A stretch of DNA of 64,000 nt from Legionella_C dresdenensis (GTDB taxonomy: Bacteria > Pseudomonadota > Gammaproteobacteria > Legionellales > Legionellaceae), in assembly GCF_042649825.1 (NCBI RefSeq), contig NZ_JBHSAB010000001.1, positions 124,001 through 188,000 on the forward strand, in the 5' to 3' direction. Position numbers and translations under genes: made by a program. The notes under the pieces were generated by a model that was not told the DNA's origin, did no database searches, and was given only the letters and a program-made list of their open reading frames with translations. Shown one piece after another: positions 33,209 to 41,390 of this stretch. Position 1 is the stretch's first letter. Every line of letters starts with the position of its first letter.

Positions 33209-34342
33209 TTACTCTTCCATACTGCTATCCTCAATAACCGGTTTTTTATCTTTCAATTCATTAAACAATTGCTCACCCTCTTTCAGCTGCTGTTGAGTCA
33301 ACATAGGCAGAAGCCGGTTTAATTCGCGCTCGGCCTGTTCATTTTTATTGGTGGCAGACAACTTCAACCAGGCATACGCTTTGACATTGTCTTTGGTCAC
33401 GCCTAAACCCGCAAGATACAGGTAGCCTAACTTTCCTTGCGCCACGACATTGCCTTGCGCAGCTGAGCGTCCAAACCAATAGGCGGCCTTTTGGTAATCT
33501 TTATCAAGCCCCAGACCGGCCAATAGCATTTGTCCATATTCAACTTGAGCTTCATCATCACCCGCTTCAGCCGCACTATGATACCAATAAGCCGCTTTTT
33601 CGGGATTTCTTTCTGTTCCCAGGCCATTCATATATTGATAAGCCAGATAAACCTGTGCGCTGCGATGACCTTGATTCGCTGCTCGTGAAAACCAATAAGT
33701 CGCGGCACGATCATCACGCTCAATGCCATACTCGCCGCTGTATAGCAAACCAAGACTGTATTCCCCTTTAGCGTCGCCCTGTTGCGCAGCTTTCTCATAC
33801 CAGTAACGAGCCTTTTCAACATCTTTGTCTACGCCTTCGCCGGTCATATATTGATACCCAAGGTTAACCTGCGCTTTGGCATATCCCTGTTCTGATGATT
33901 TTTTAAACCATTCAAATGCGTTTTTATCGTTTTTTATAACCCCATCGCCAGTTGCATACATGAGCCCAAGATTACGCTGGGCAATTGCATTGCCCTGTTG
34001 GGCTGATTTCAGGTACCACTTAAAGGCTTCCTGATAATTCTGTTCAAAACCGTTACCGCTATCGTATAAAAAGCCAAGACTTAACTGAGCAAGAGGATTA
34101 TCTTTTTCGGCGGCCTTTCGGTACCACTCACCTGCTTTGACGGCGTCCTGATTAACACCATAACCATATTGATACATACGGCCAATTAAATACATTGCTT
34201 CGGCGTTTCCACTATTGGCAGCCTGAATCAAGTGAGGGTATGCAGTATTATAATCACCGTTTTCATAAGCAGAAAAACCTATAATTTCATCGGCAAAGGC
34301 TACATTTGCAGCAAGGCATAAACTCAAAATATGGACTCGCAT
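33209..34342 (-). CDS. Periplasmic Sel1-repeat protein
   Basis: 377 residues with a short signal peptide (about 1-17, ending NVAFA). Eight Sel1-type TPR-like repeats of 36 residues run from about 48 to 335; a typical unit is LGYQYMTGEGVDKDVEKA with RYWYEKAA. The acidic/lysine tail ends DSSMEE. Legionella has related Sel1 proteins (LpnE, EnhC, LidL) involved in host interaction, but Sel1 repeats are generic protein-binding modules, so the role is open. AAAGGAATAAC precedes the ATG. Confidence 0.85.
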   Translation of the reverse strand: MRVHILSLCLAANVAFADEIIGFSAYENGDYNTAYPHLIQAANSGNAEAMYLIGRMYQYGYGVNQDAVKAGEWYRKAAEKDNPLAQLSLGFLYDSGNGFEQNYQEAFKWYLKSAQQGNAIAQRNLGLMYATGDGVIKNDKNAFEWFKKSSEQGYAKAQVNLGYQYMTGEGVDKDVEKARYWYEKAAQQGDAKGEYSLGLLYSGEYGIERDDRAATYWFSRAANQGHRSAQVYLAYQYMNGLGTERNPEKAAYWYHSAAEAGDDEAQVEYGQMLLAGLGLDKDYQKAAYWFGRSAAQGNVVAQGKLGYLYLAGLGVTKDNVKAYAWLKLSATNKNEQAERELNRLLPMLTQQQLKEGEQLFNELKDKKPVIEDSSMEE

Positions 34343-34498
34343 TGTTATTCCTTTTTATCTCCTATACTACAAAGATTAGGATATTCAGCGCGTAAATCAA
34401 CCTTAAGAGATTTTTTCTTACCTGTTATTGGCTACAATAGGCTAGTTAAACTATACCTGATAAGCATGAAAATGCTCTTTTTATTAAAGGGAGTCGAC

Positions 34499-35281
34499 AT
34501 GAACAACCTGAATAATAAAATTATTCTGATTACCGGCGCCTCAAGCGGCATCGGACAAGCCTGCGCTAATCTACTCGCTGCCAATGGTGCGCATCTGATA
34601 TTAACTGCGAGGAGGGTTGACCGATTAACGGCACTCGCTGATCAGTTATCTGAATCCTGTAATATCCGCTGCCTGCCTTTACAGCTTGATATCCGGGATC
34701 GGGAAGCTGTCGAGAAGCTGATTAATTCATTACCTTCCGATTGGCAATCAATTTACGGCCTTATTAATAATGCCGGTCTGGCATTGACAACTGATCCCAT
34801 ACAACAAGGCAATACAGAGAACTGGGATACCATGATCGACACCAATCTGAAAGGATTACTTTACATCAGCCGCAGTATTTTACCCGGGATGCTTGCGCGT
34901 AATGCCGGTCATATCGTCAATATCGGCTCTATTGCCGGGCAAGATTGCTATGTTAACGGGAATGTTTATAGCGCTACCAAACATGCGGTACGGTCCATTA
35001 CCAAGTCAATGCGGCTGGATTTGGCCGGCAGCCCGGTTCGAGTCACTGAAATAGCGCCTGGCGCGGTTGAAACTGAATTTAGCATTGTCCGCTGGAACGA
35101 TAAACAAAGAGCTGATGAATTTTACCAGGACTTCAACCCGTTACTGCCGCACGATATTGCCGATGCAGTATTATACTGCCTGACTCGCCCTGCGCATGTC
35201 GATATTGCTGAAATGACTATTATGGCTACGGATCAAGCCGGGTGTAGTGTGATTAGCAGGAAAGGACGGAAATCTGTATAA
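34499..35281 (+). CDS. Short-chain dehydrogenase/reductase (YdfG-like)
   Basis: 260 residues from the ATG at 34499, which has AAAGGGAG upstream; earlier in-frame sequence is not homologous. Rossmann motif LITGASSGIGQACANLLA, structural NNAGLAL, catalytic S...YxxxK in YSATKHAVRSI, and APGAVETEFS after it. Closest in pattern to YdfG-type 3-hydroxy acid/serine dehydrogenases (NADP-type ARRVDRL after beta 2), but substrate cannot be fixed from sequence. Confidence 0.88.
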   Translation: MNNLNNKIILITGASSGIGQACANLLAANGAHLILTARRVDRLTALADQLSESCNIRCLPLQLDIRDREAVEKLINSLPSDWQSIYGLINNAGLALTTDPIQQGNTENWDTMIDTNLKGLLYISRSILPGMLARNAGHIVNIGSIAGQDCYVNGNVYSATKHAVRSITKSMRLDLAGSPVRVTEIAPGAVETEFSIVRWNDKQRADEFYQDFNPLLPHDIADAVLYCLTRPAHVDIAEMTIMATDQAGCSVISRKGRKSV

Positions 35282-35320
35282 AGCCGGTTGGAGCTTTACA
35301 CTCCTATAGCGAAGTGAAAT

Positions 35321-35345
35321 GTTGGGCTTTACAGCCCAACACTCC
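35321..35345. repeat. Family A palindrome
   Basis: GTTGGGCTTTACAGCCCAAC plus ACTCC. Between the convergent SDR gene and the small minus-strand ORF at 35376. Confidence 0.85.
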
Positions 35346-35375
35346 TTATAATAAAAGCCTGCAATTATGCAAACG

Positions 35376-35534
35376 CTATTTATTTAGATGCGAATCATGA
35401 CTGCCTTTCGCACCAGTAAGCGGTCTTGTGCTCTTTAAGTCTTCCCTGTCCAGCTCAACAATGGATGCAATACGTTTTTTCAAGTTCTGGTGTTTAAGGT
35501 GTTTATCATTTCTGAACCATGCGCTGAAAAACAT
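35376..35534 (-). CDS. Small basic protein of 52 residues, unknown
   Basis: Starts MFFSAWFRNDKHLKHQNLKK and ends GSHDSHLNK; the middle holds RIASIVELDREDLKS. No signal peptide or membrane segment. A strong ribosome site (GGAGG, five bases before the ATG) and a family A hairpin just downstream support it as a real gene. It lies 61 bases downstream of hemL in the same direction, so it could be on the hemL transcript. The family was not recognised. Confidence 0.6.
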   Translation of the reverse strand: MFFSAWFRNDKHLKHQNLKKRIASIVELDREDLKSTRPLTGAKGSHDSHLNK

Positions 35535-35595
35535 AAAGACCTCCATTTCTTTAGCTTATTTAATTTAACCATAGTTCAGAATTGAAATTTTGCAA

Positions 35596-36888
35596 TTATC
35601 TGTTATCCCGCAACGCCGACAATACTTTCTCTGCCGCCAGCTGAGTTGCCTTAATTTCACTATCGCCATGGGCAGTGGAAACAAAACCGGCCTCATACAT
35701 GGAAGGAGCCAGATAAATTCCCTGCTTTAACATCCCATGATAAAACTTTTTGAATAATGCCTCATCAGAAGCGGCGACATCATTATAATCTTCAACCTGT
35801 GCTTTTTCGTTAAAACAAAAACCGAACATACCCCCAAGTGATGCGCTGCAAAAAGGAATCGCCAGAGATTCTGCAACATCGGCAAGCCCTTTTATCAAGG
35901 AAAGAGTAACCGTGCTTAACTGCTGGTAAAACCCCGGTTTTTCCAGCTCGGTTAATGTTGCAATACCTGCCGCCATTGCCAGAGGATTACCCGACAATGT
36001 ACCCGCCTGATAAACGCTGCCTTCCGGCGCCAGATGGGCCATAATGTCTGCTCGTCCGCCTATAGCGCCAACAGGCATACCGCCGCCGATGACTTTTCCA
36101 AGTGTAGTCAGATCAGGGGTAATGCCATACACCGCCTGAGCGCCTCCCAGGGCAACCCGGAAACCGGTCATCACTTCATCAAATATCAGCACGGAATTGT
36201 ATTGATCGCATAGCTTGCGTAAACCAGCGAGAAAATCAGGCCTGGGCATTACAAATCCCATATTACCGGCAACAGGTTCAAGGATAATCCCGGCAATATC
36301 CTCTGGAAACTGCTCAAACAACGCTTTCACTTGCTCAAGGCTGTTAAAATCCGCTGTCAGAGTATGTTCAGTGATACTTTTCGGTATACCCGGAGTAGAA
36401 GGGATACCCAAAGTCAACAATCCTGATCCGGCCTTAACCAGCAAGCCGTCGCTATGCCCATGATAGCAACCGTTAAACTTAATGATTTTATTCTTGCTGG
36501 TATAACCGCGCGCAAGCCGAATTGCAGTCATTGTCGCCTCAGTACCTGAATTAACCATACGGACTTTTTCAATTGACGGCATCAGCGTAATTATCTTTTT
36601 GGCCAAAATAACTTCTAATTCTGTCGGCGCGCCAAAACTCATACCGCTATGTAAAACAGAACTTACTGCTTCCACAACCTGTGGATGGCAATGACCAAGA
36701 ATTAACGGTCCCCAGGATCCGACATAATCGATATATCGGTTATCGTCTGCATCGGTTAAATAGGCCCCCTCGCCTTTTTTAAAAAACAGCGGATTTCCGC
36801 CAACTCCTTTAAATGCTCTTACCGGGGAATTAACACCGCCAGGGATTACTGCCTGCGCTTGCTGAAATAAGAATTCGGAGTTGCTCAT
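35596..36888 (-). CDS. hemL: Glutamate-1-semialdehyde 2,1-aminomutase HemL
   Basis: PLP enzyme that makes 5-aminolevulinate in the C5 haem pathway. 430 residues. Motifs: PGGVNSPVRAF, GSWGPLILGH, RMVNSGTEATMTAIRLAR, IFDEVMTGFRV, and the PLP lysine in TTLGKVIGGGMPVGA near residue 266. GGAGAGATTTA precedes the ATG. hemJ lies 320 bases upstream on the same strand, separated by the opposite-strand rubredoxin gene. Confidence 0.96.
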   Translation of the reverse strand: MSNSEFLFQQAQAVIPGGVNSPVRAFKGVGGNPLFFKKGEGAYLTDADDNRYIDYVGSWGPLILGHCHPQVVEAVSSVLHSGMSFGAPTELEVILAKKIITLMPSIEKVRMVNSGTEATMTAIRLARGYTSKNKIIKFNGCYHGHSDGLLVKAGSGLLTLGIPSTPGIPKSITEHTLTADFNSLEQVKALFEQFPEDIAGIILEPVAGNMGFVMPRPDFLAGLRKLCDQYNSVLIFDEVMTGFRVALGGAQAVYGITPDLTTLGKVIGGGMPVGAIGGRADIMAHLAPEGSVYQAGTLSGNPLAMAAGIATLTELEKPGFYQQLSTVTLSLIKGLADVAESLAIPFCSASLGGMFGFCFNEKAQVEDYNDVAASDEALFKKFYHGMLKQGIYLAPSMYEAGFVSTAHGDSEIKATQLAAEKVLSALRDNR

Positions 36889-37023
36889 TAAATCTCTCCA
36901 TTAGGTCGAAACCCTGGATTCTAACAACGTTTGCCCAAATGAAAAAGAAAAACCTCTGCAATTCCCTCTTTGCATTCTTACCCTGAATAGGCTAAATTAC
37001 CGATTTTGAATTAAAGGCGTGTT

Positions 37024-37203
37024 ATGCAAGAGTACAAACGTTATATCTGTGTGATTTGTGGTTTTATTTATGATGAAGCCGAAGGTTGGCCTGAAGACGG
37101 TATCGAACCAGGAACTCGCTGGGAAGATGTGCCGGAAAACTGGTTTTGCCCTGATTGCGGCGCAGGTAAAGAAGATTTTGAGATGGTTGAAATGGATGAA
37201 TAA
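37024..37203 (+). CDS. Rubredoxin
   Basis: Small iron electron carrier, 59 residues. Two iron-binding CxxCG knuckles: YICVICGFIYDEAEG at residues 7-21 and NWFCPDCGAGKEDFEMV at 39-55. The central PGTRWEDVPENW is typical. Partner reductase not in the window. It is convergent with hemJ and shares a short hairpin at its end. Confidence 0.95.
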   Translation: MQEYKRYICVICGFIYDEAEGWPEDGIEPGTRWEDVPENWFCPDCGAGKEDFEMVEMDE

Positions 37204-37224
37204 AGCCGTAATCAAAACGGCTTT
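37202..37224. terminator. Bidirectional terminator-like hairpin, rubredoxin/hemJ
   Basis: AAAGCCGT and ACGGCTTT arms around a 7-base loop; overlaps the rubredoxin stop and the last hemJ codons. A and T runs on both sides would allow use in both directions. Confidence 0.6.
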
Positions 37225-37634
37225 ACCACTACCAGGATTACAATCCCGATCAGGAATATAATCGGAACTTCATTATATATACGAAAAAACAGCCCGCTGT
37301 GACGGTTTTCATTGCGGGCAAAGCGCTTCAGATAATGACCATTCAGTAAATGATAGCCCCACAGGCAAATAACCAGACTTAGCTTGCCATGCATCCAGCC
37401 TGCCTTAAGATAATAGGACAAATTGTAGCTAAGCAGCCATAAGCCTAAAACGGTAGTTAATACCGCTGCCGGCCAGGTAATACCATAGTGCAACCGGCGC
37501 TCCATAACTTTGAACCGTTCGATTCCAGCAGCATCTGTTGTCTGGGAATGGTAAACAAACAACCGTGGCAGATAGAACAAACCCGCAAACCAGGCAACCA
37601 TTGCAACGATATGAAACGCCTTGACATACAGCAT
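37212..37634 (-). CDS. hemJ: Protoporphyrinogen IX oxidase HemJ
   Basis: Four-helix membrane enzyme of the penultimate haem step (UPF0093 family), 140 residues. The conserved His (KAFHIVAMVAWFAGLFYLPR near residue 8) and Lys (MHGKLSLV near residue 84) are present, with RRLHYGITWPA between them. Starts 4 bases after the TerC-family gene, so they form one transcript. Confidence 0.9.
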   Translation of the reverse strand: MLYVKAFHIVAMVAWFAGLFYLPRLFVYHSQTTDAAGIERFKVMERRLHYGITWPAAVLTTVLGLWLLSYNLSYYLKAGWMHGKLSLVICLWGYHLLNGHYLKRFARNENRHSGLFFRIYNEVPIIFLIGIVILVVVKPF

Positions 37635-37638
37635 GAAT

Positions 37639-38349
37639 TTACCTGCCTTTCTTTCGCGAGCTCTTGATTAAATTCAGTGTTTCTACTCCCAATGAAAATC
37701 CCATTGCAAAATAAACATAGGCACGAGGAATATGGAATGAGAAACCGTCTGCTACCAAAACCATACCGATCAATATCAGAAAGCTCAACGCCAGCATTTT
37801 AATTGTTGGATGACGGTCGATAAATTTGCTGACAGGCTCACTGGCATAAATCATTACCAGAATCGCACAGGTAATAGCCAGTGCCATAACCCAAAACCGG
37901 TTTGTCAGCCCAATAGCGGTCAGCACGCTATCCAGGGAGAAAATAATATCCATTAGAGCAACCTGGGCTACAACACTGGTAAAGGTGGCCGAGCGGGCAT
38001 TGACTGCTTTCCCCTCATTGGAGTCTTCTCCCATTTCACGGTGAATTTCCTGTGTTGCCTTGACAATCAGAAAGGCTCCGCCAGCCAATAAAAATAAATC
38101 ACGCGCAGAAAAGGAAAAGGTATCCCAGGTGAACAGCGGTGTTGTCAGTTTGGCAAGCCAGACCGCAGAAGCCAGTAGACATAGCCGTGATACCCAGGCA
38201 AAAGTAAGCCCCCAACGCCGAGCGCTGCGCCGTTGTTCGGCTGGCAGTTTTTCAGTCAGAATTGAAAGCAGCACCAGATTGTCAATTCCAAGGACTATTT
38301 CAAGAATAGTCAAAGCTGACAGACTTAATAAAATATCTATAATTTCCAT
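37639..38349 (-). CDS. TerC family integral membrane protein
   Basis: 236 residues, about seven membrane helices. The TerC signature LEIVLGIDNLVLLSIL is near residue 16, with a second acidic motif IFSLDSVLTAIGL near 136. Family members handle metal stress such as manganese export; the substrate here is unknown. Upstream lies a cluster of three family A hairpins. Confidence 0.88.
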   Translation of the reverse strand: MEIIDILLSLSALTILEIVLGIDNLVLLSILTEKLPAEQRRSARRWGLTFAWVSRLCLLASAVWLAKLTTPLFTWDTFSFSARDLFLLAGGAFLIVKATQEIHREMGEDSNEGKAVNARSATFTSVVAQVALMDIIFSLDSVLTAIGLTNRFWVMALAITCAILVMIYASEPVSKFIDRHPTIKMLALSFLILIGMVLVADGFSFHIPRAYVYFAMGFSLGVETLNLIKSSRKKGR

Positions 38350-38376
38350 TGTTATCCTGGTTAGTAAATCTGTTTT

Positions 38377-38400
38377 GTTGGGTCAAACGACCCAACCTAC
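38377..38400. repeat. Family A variant hairpin
   Basis: GTTGGGTCAAACGACCCAAC followed by CTAC. First of three hairpins in the gap between TerC and pcnB. Confidence 0.8.
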
Positions 38401-38416
38401 TCTAATTTACCCTAAC

Positions 38417-38445
38417 GTAGGTTGGGCTGTGAAGCCCAACATTCG
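38417..38445. repeat. Family A hairpin
   Basis: GTAG, then core GTTGGGCTGTGAAGCCCAAC (38421-38440), then ATTCG. Confidence 0.8.
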
Positions 38446-38465
38446 ATCTTGAATCAGCTATAGTT

Positions 38466-38490
38466 GTTGGGCTTTACAGCCCAAACCTAC
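38466..38490. repeat. Family A hairpin
   Basis: GTTGGGCTTTACAGCCCAAA followed by CCTAC; one end mismatch. Confidence 0.8.
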
Positions 38491-38564
38491 ATAAATCAAG
38501 GTCCGAATGCCCTTGAATTTCTACCTTAAATCGCTCTTAGGCTGTAATATTTAAATTCAGCTAT

Positions 38565-38592
38565 TTTACTTAGTTTACATCTTAGTTATAAT
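38565..38592 (+). promoter_or_regulatory. Probable pcnB promoter
   Basis: TTTACT (38565-38570), 16-base spacer, perfect TATAAT (38587-38592). It would give a leader of about 32 bases before the proposed ATT start. Confidence 0.5.
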
Positions 38593-38630
38593 AGGCAGCG
38601 TTATACAACTAAATGTGAGTACTGGCAATA

Positions 38631-39968
38631 ATTAAATTATTCAAAAAGCTGTTACGCCGCTCCCGGGCGAAGCATGAGCCGCAGAAGGCAAATTATATCA
38701 TTCCGCGTAATCAGCATAAATTATCAAAAACAGATATCAGCAATAATGCTCTGAAGGTGCTTAACCGCCTCAATAGTGCCGGTTTTCAAGCTTACCTCGT
38801 CGGCGGCAGCGTGCGTGATTTACTTTTGGGTAAAGTTCCCAAGGACTTTGATGTTGCAACCAATGCAACACCCAACCAAATCCGCAGCCTGTTCCGAAAC
38901 GCACGTATTATTGGCCGCAGGTTCAAGCTGGTTCATATTATTTTTCATCGTGACATTATCGAAGTCGCTACGTTCAGAGGCAATGAAACAGTGGCTGAGG
39001 ATCAGCAAACAAACGATAAAGGCATGCTGGTGCGGGATAATGTTTACGGGACGCTGGATGAAGATGCCTGGCGGCGCGATTTCACTATCAACTCGCTGTA
39101 TTATAATATTGATGACGCATCTATTGTAGATTTTACCGGCGGTGTTGCCGATGTTCACAATCGTCTGCTCAGGATTATCGGCGATGCAGATGTACGTTAC
39201 CAGGAAGATCCGGTCAGAATGCTGCGTGCTGTTCGATTCAGCGCCAAATTGCACTTTAGCATTTCGCCTGAAACTGCAGAACCCATCAAGCGTCTAAGTC
39301 ATTTAATCCGGCATGTTTCAAGCTCACGCCTTTTTGACGAGATGACTAAACTCTATCAGTGCGGTGCAGCTGGCGCTGTACAACAACTACTGGAAGAACA
39401 TGGTTTATTCAGGCAATTATTTCCTTTAACCCATGACTTATTGGACAGCCAATATCCAACCAGGGCTTTATTGAAAATTGCTCTGGAAAATACTGACACT
39501 CGCATCCATGATGACAAACCGGTTACGCCTGCGTTTTTATATGCCGTCCTGCTCTGGTTCCCCTTAAAGCAAAAAGCACGCGAATTACAGGCTGAGGAGC
39601 ATTTACCGCCGTTACCTGCGCTGGAAATGGCAATGTCAAGTGTTATTAATGAACAAAACCAGATCATTACTATTCCCAAACGCTTCAGCCAGATTATTCG
39701 TGAAATGTGGTTGCTGCAGTTCCGTTTTCCAAAGCGTTTTGGTAACAAGGCATTCACCCTGCTGCAACATCCCCGTTTCCGTGCAGCCTATGATTTCCTT
39801 GCGCTTAGAGCACTGGTTGGCGATGAGTCAATCGAGCTGGCTGAGTGGTGGACAACATTTCAGGATGCCTCGGAAACCGAACAGCAAACGATGGTAACTA
39901 CACTTAACTCTGCAGGCAGCAGCAAAAAGCCTCGCCGCAAACGAAAACGAGTAAAGGCTGTACAATAA
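38631..39968 (+). CDS. pcnB: Poly(A) polymerase I PcnB with probable ATT start codon
   Basis: Adds 3' poly(A) tails that speed RNA decay. About 445 residues. Nucleotidyltransferase core: YLVGGSVRDLLLG, DFDVATNATP, and the RRFKLVHI and RRDFTINSLYYN motifs; a basic C-terminal tail SSKKPRRKRKRVKAV. The conserved PcnB start region (IIPRNQHKLSKTDISNNALK) lies upstream of the first GTG (38757). Between the in-frame TGA (38616) and that GTG there is no ATG, GTG or TTG. An ATT at 38631 (reading IKLFKKLLRR) is the best start, matching the AUU start reported for E. coli pcnB. Coupled to folK by a 1-base overlap. Confidence 0.92.
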   Translation: MKLFKKLLRRSRAKHEPQKANYIIPRNQHKLSKTDISNNALKVLNRLNSAGFQAYLVGGSVRDLLLGKVPKDFDVATNATPNQIRSLFRNARIIGRRFKLVHIIFHRDIIEVATFRGNETVAEDQQTNDKGMLVRDNVYGTLDEDAWRRDFTINSLYYNIDDASIVDFTGGVADVHNRLLRIIGDADVRYQEDPVRMLRAVRFSAKLHFSISPETAEPIKRLSHLIRHVSSSRLFDEMTKLYQCGAAGAVQQLLEEHGLFRQLFPLTHDLLDSQYPTRALLKIALENTDTRIHDDKPVTPAFLYAVLLWFPLKQKARELQAEEHLPPLPALEMAMSSVINEQNQIITIPKRFSQIIREMWLLQFRFPKRFGNKAFTLLQHPRFRAAYDFLALRALVGDESIELAEWWTTFQDASETEQQTMVTTLNSAGSSKKPRRKRKRVKAVQ

Positions 39969-40411
39969 TGACGCTGTGTTATCTCGCGTTAGGCAGTAAT
40001 TTGAAAACATCTGAGCGCCAGATTCGTCTGGCCATAGCACGGCTAAGAACTCTGCCATCGACCCGTGTGCTGGAAGTTGCCGAGCTTTACAAAAACAAAG
40101 CATGGGGGCGGAGAACACAGCCCAATTTTTGTAATACCGTTGTTTCCATCCGTACCAACCTGACACCTGAACAACTTTTAGCTCAATGCAAAAAAGTAGA
40201 AAACAGGCAGGGCCGCTACCGTCGGGTAAAATACGGAGCGCGTACTCTGGATGTCGATATTCTGTTTTACGGCAATCGCAAAATTAATAAACCGGATTTA
40301 ATCATTCCGCACCCCCGTTTACACGAGCGGGACTTTGTATTAATTCCCCTGCAACAACTTCTAAGGCCTGCTAAACACCGCTGGACTCCGCAGATAAAGC
40401 AGCGAACGTAG
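39968..40411 (+). CDS. folK: HPPK, folate pyrophosphokinase FolK
   Basis: Transfers pyrophosphate to 6-hydroxymethyl-dihydropterin. 147 residues. Motifs: YLALGSNL at the start, FCNTVVSI, and the signature RTLDVDILFYG with IIPHPRLHERDFVL. Overlaps pcnB by one base (TAATG). Confidence 0.95.
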   Translation: MTLCYLALGSNLKTSERQIRLAIARLRTLPSTRVLEVAELYKNKAWGRRTQPNFCNTVVSIRTNLTPEQLLAQCKKVENRQGRYRRVKYGARTLDVDILFYGNRKINKPDLIIPHPRLHERDFVLIPLQQLLRPAKHRWTPQIKQRT

Positions 40412-40470
40412 AGGTCCTGCTAACCTTGAACTATAATAAAAATACCGAATTTATCCAAGGGTTATTAATA

Positions 40471-40836
40471 ATGAAAAAAATACTATTATGCTTTTTAATC
40501 CTGAGCATGGCTACTACCCTCACAGGATGCTGGACAAACAAATCCGGAAAAAAATCCGGGGTTATAGTAAAAGTAGCAAAAGAGGGCCGTTATTGGGGCA
40601 CGTACGAAGGCGAGCTAATCCGTGGCGGCCTTGAAAATGCCAGTGGTGTAACTGGCCGTGCGTTCCTGTTTACGTTAGGTCAATTTAAATCAGACCTGGT
40701 TGATAAAGCTCAAAGCGCGATGGAAAGCAATAAGCACGTCATCATTACCTACCATTGTGAAGAGTTCGTCTTCCCATGGCGAGGTGAAACCAACTGCTTT
40801 GCAGATGATATAAAAATACTTGACAATAAACCCTGA
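40471..40836 (+). CDS. Small lipoprotein, unknown function
   Basis: 121 residues from the ATG at 40471. Lipobox TLTGC puts the mature Cys at residue 20. The mature part is short and mixed alpha/beta, with conserved-looking EGRYWGTYEGELIRGG, VIITYHCEEFVFPWRGETNCFADDIKIL. The overall pattern resembles small 6-phosphogluconate-locus-type lipoproteins found in several gammaproteobacteria, but no function is known to me. AAGGG precedes the start. Confidence 0.65.
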   Translation: MKKILLCFLILSMATTLTGCWTNKSGKKSGVIVKVAKEGRYWGTYEGELIRGGLENASGVTGRAFLFTLGQFKSDLVDKAQSAMESNKHVIITYHCEEFVFPWRGETNCFADDIKILDNKP

Positions 40837-40911
40837 TTTGCCAGCTTCATTGCCCTATCAGATGGTTTCGTTTACACTGAAGATATATTGAGCATTGGCA
40901 GGGAGAGAATC

Positions 40912-41334
40912 ATGTTTAAGACAATATTGCACGCGACTGATCTGAGCGAAAGCCACTTTAATCTCTGCCAACAGGCTGCACGTTTGGCAGAAGATACCGG
41001 AGCAACTTTGTATTTACTGCATGTGATAGAAACGCCTGCCTCGCTCCAGATTGCCCAGACTTTAGGATTTGCGGAACTGGCTAATCCAGCTAAAGAAGAT
41101 GCCGAAACGGTGATGAATGTCGTTGGCGAAGCATTAAATATCCCCAGTGAGCGTCTTTTTGTAGAAATTGGTTCTGCATATAAACATATTCTGAATAAAA
41201 TTAAAGAATTAAATTGCGATTTGGTTGTGCTGGGAACGCAGGCAGTTAATCATTTGCCAGCGTTTTTAGGAAGTACGGCAAATGCAGTGATTCATCAGGC
41301 GCCTTGTTCAGTGCTTACCTTGAAGATTTCCTAA
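40912..41334 (+). CDS. Universal stress protein (UspA family)
   Basis: 140 residues. Starts FKTILHATDLSE, then LYLLHVIETP and the C-terminal VVLGTQAVNHLPAFLGSTANAVIHQAPCSVL, where the ATP-binding G2xG9xG(S/T) motif is only partly kept. ATG 40912 with GGGAGAGA upstream is the start. Likely a small stress regulator; whether it binds ATP is unclear. Confidence 0.88.
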   Translation: MFKTILHATDLSESHFNLCQQAARLAEDTGATLYLLHVIETPASLQIAQTLGFAELANPAKEDAETVMNVVGEALNIPSERLFVEIGSAYKHILNKIKELNCDLVVLGTQAVNHLPAFLGSTANAVIHQAPCSVLTLKIS

Positions 41335-41346
41335 TTTTGAGATAAG

Positions 41347-41376
41347 GGAGTGTTGGGCTTTACAGCCCAACACTCC
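41347..41376. repeat. Family A palindrome, full 30 bp
   Basis: Starts GGAGTGTTGGGCTT and ends with its exact complement, loop TTTACA-like. Between the convergent uspA and der. Confidence 0.85.
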
Positions 41377-41390
41377 TTACTCCTACATTT

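Noticed and set aside
37058..37261. Alternative ORF overlapping rubredoxin
   Set aside because: It is a shadow frame of the rubredoxin gene, whose two CxxCG motifs identify the real frame.
38757..39968. pcnB starting at GTG 38757
   Set aside because: It would remove the conserved PcnB N-terminal block encoded just upstream.
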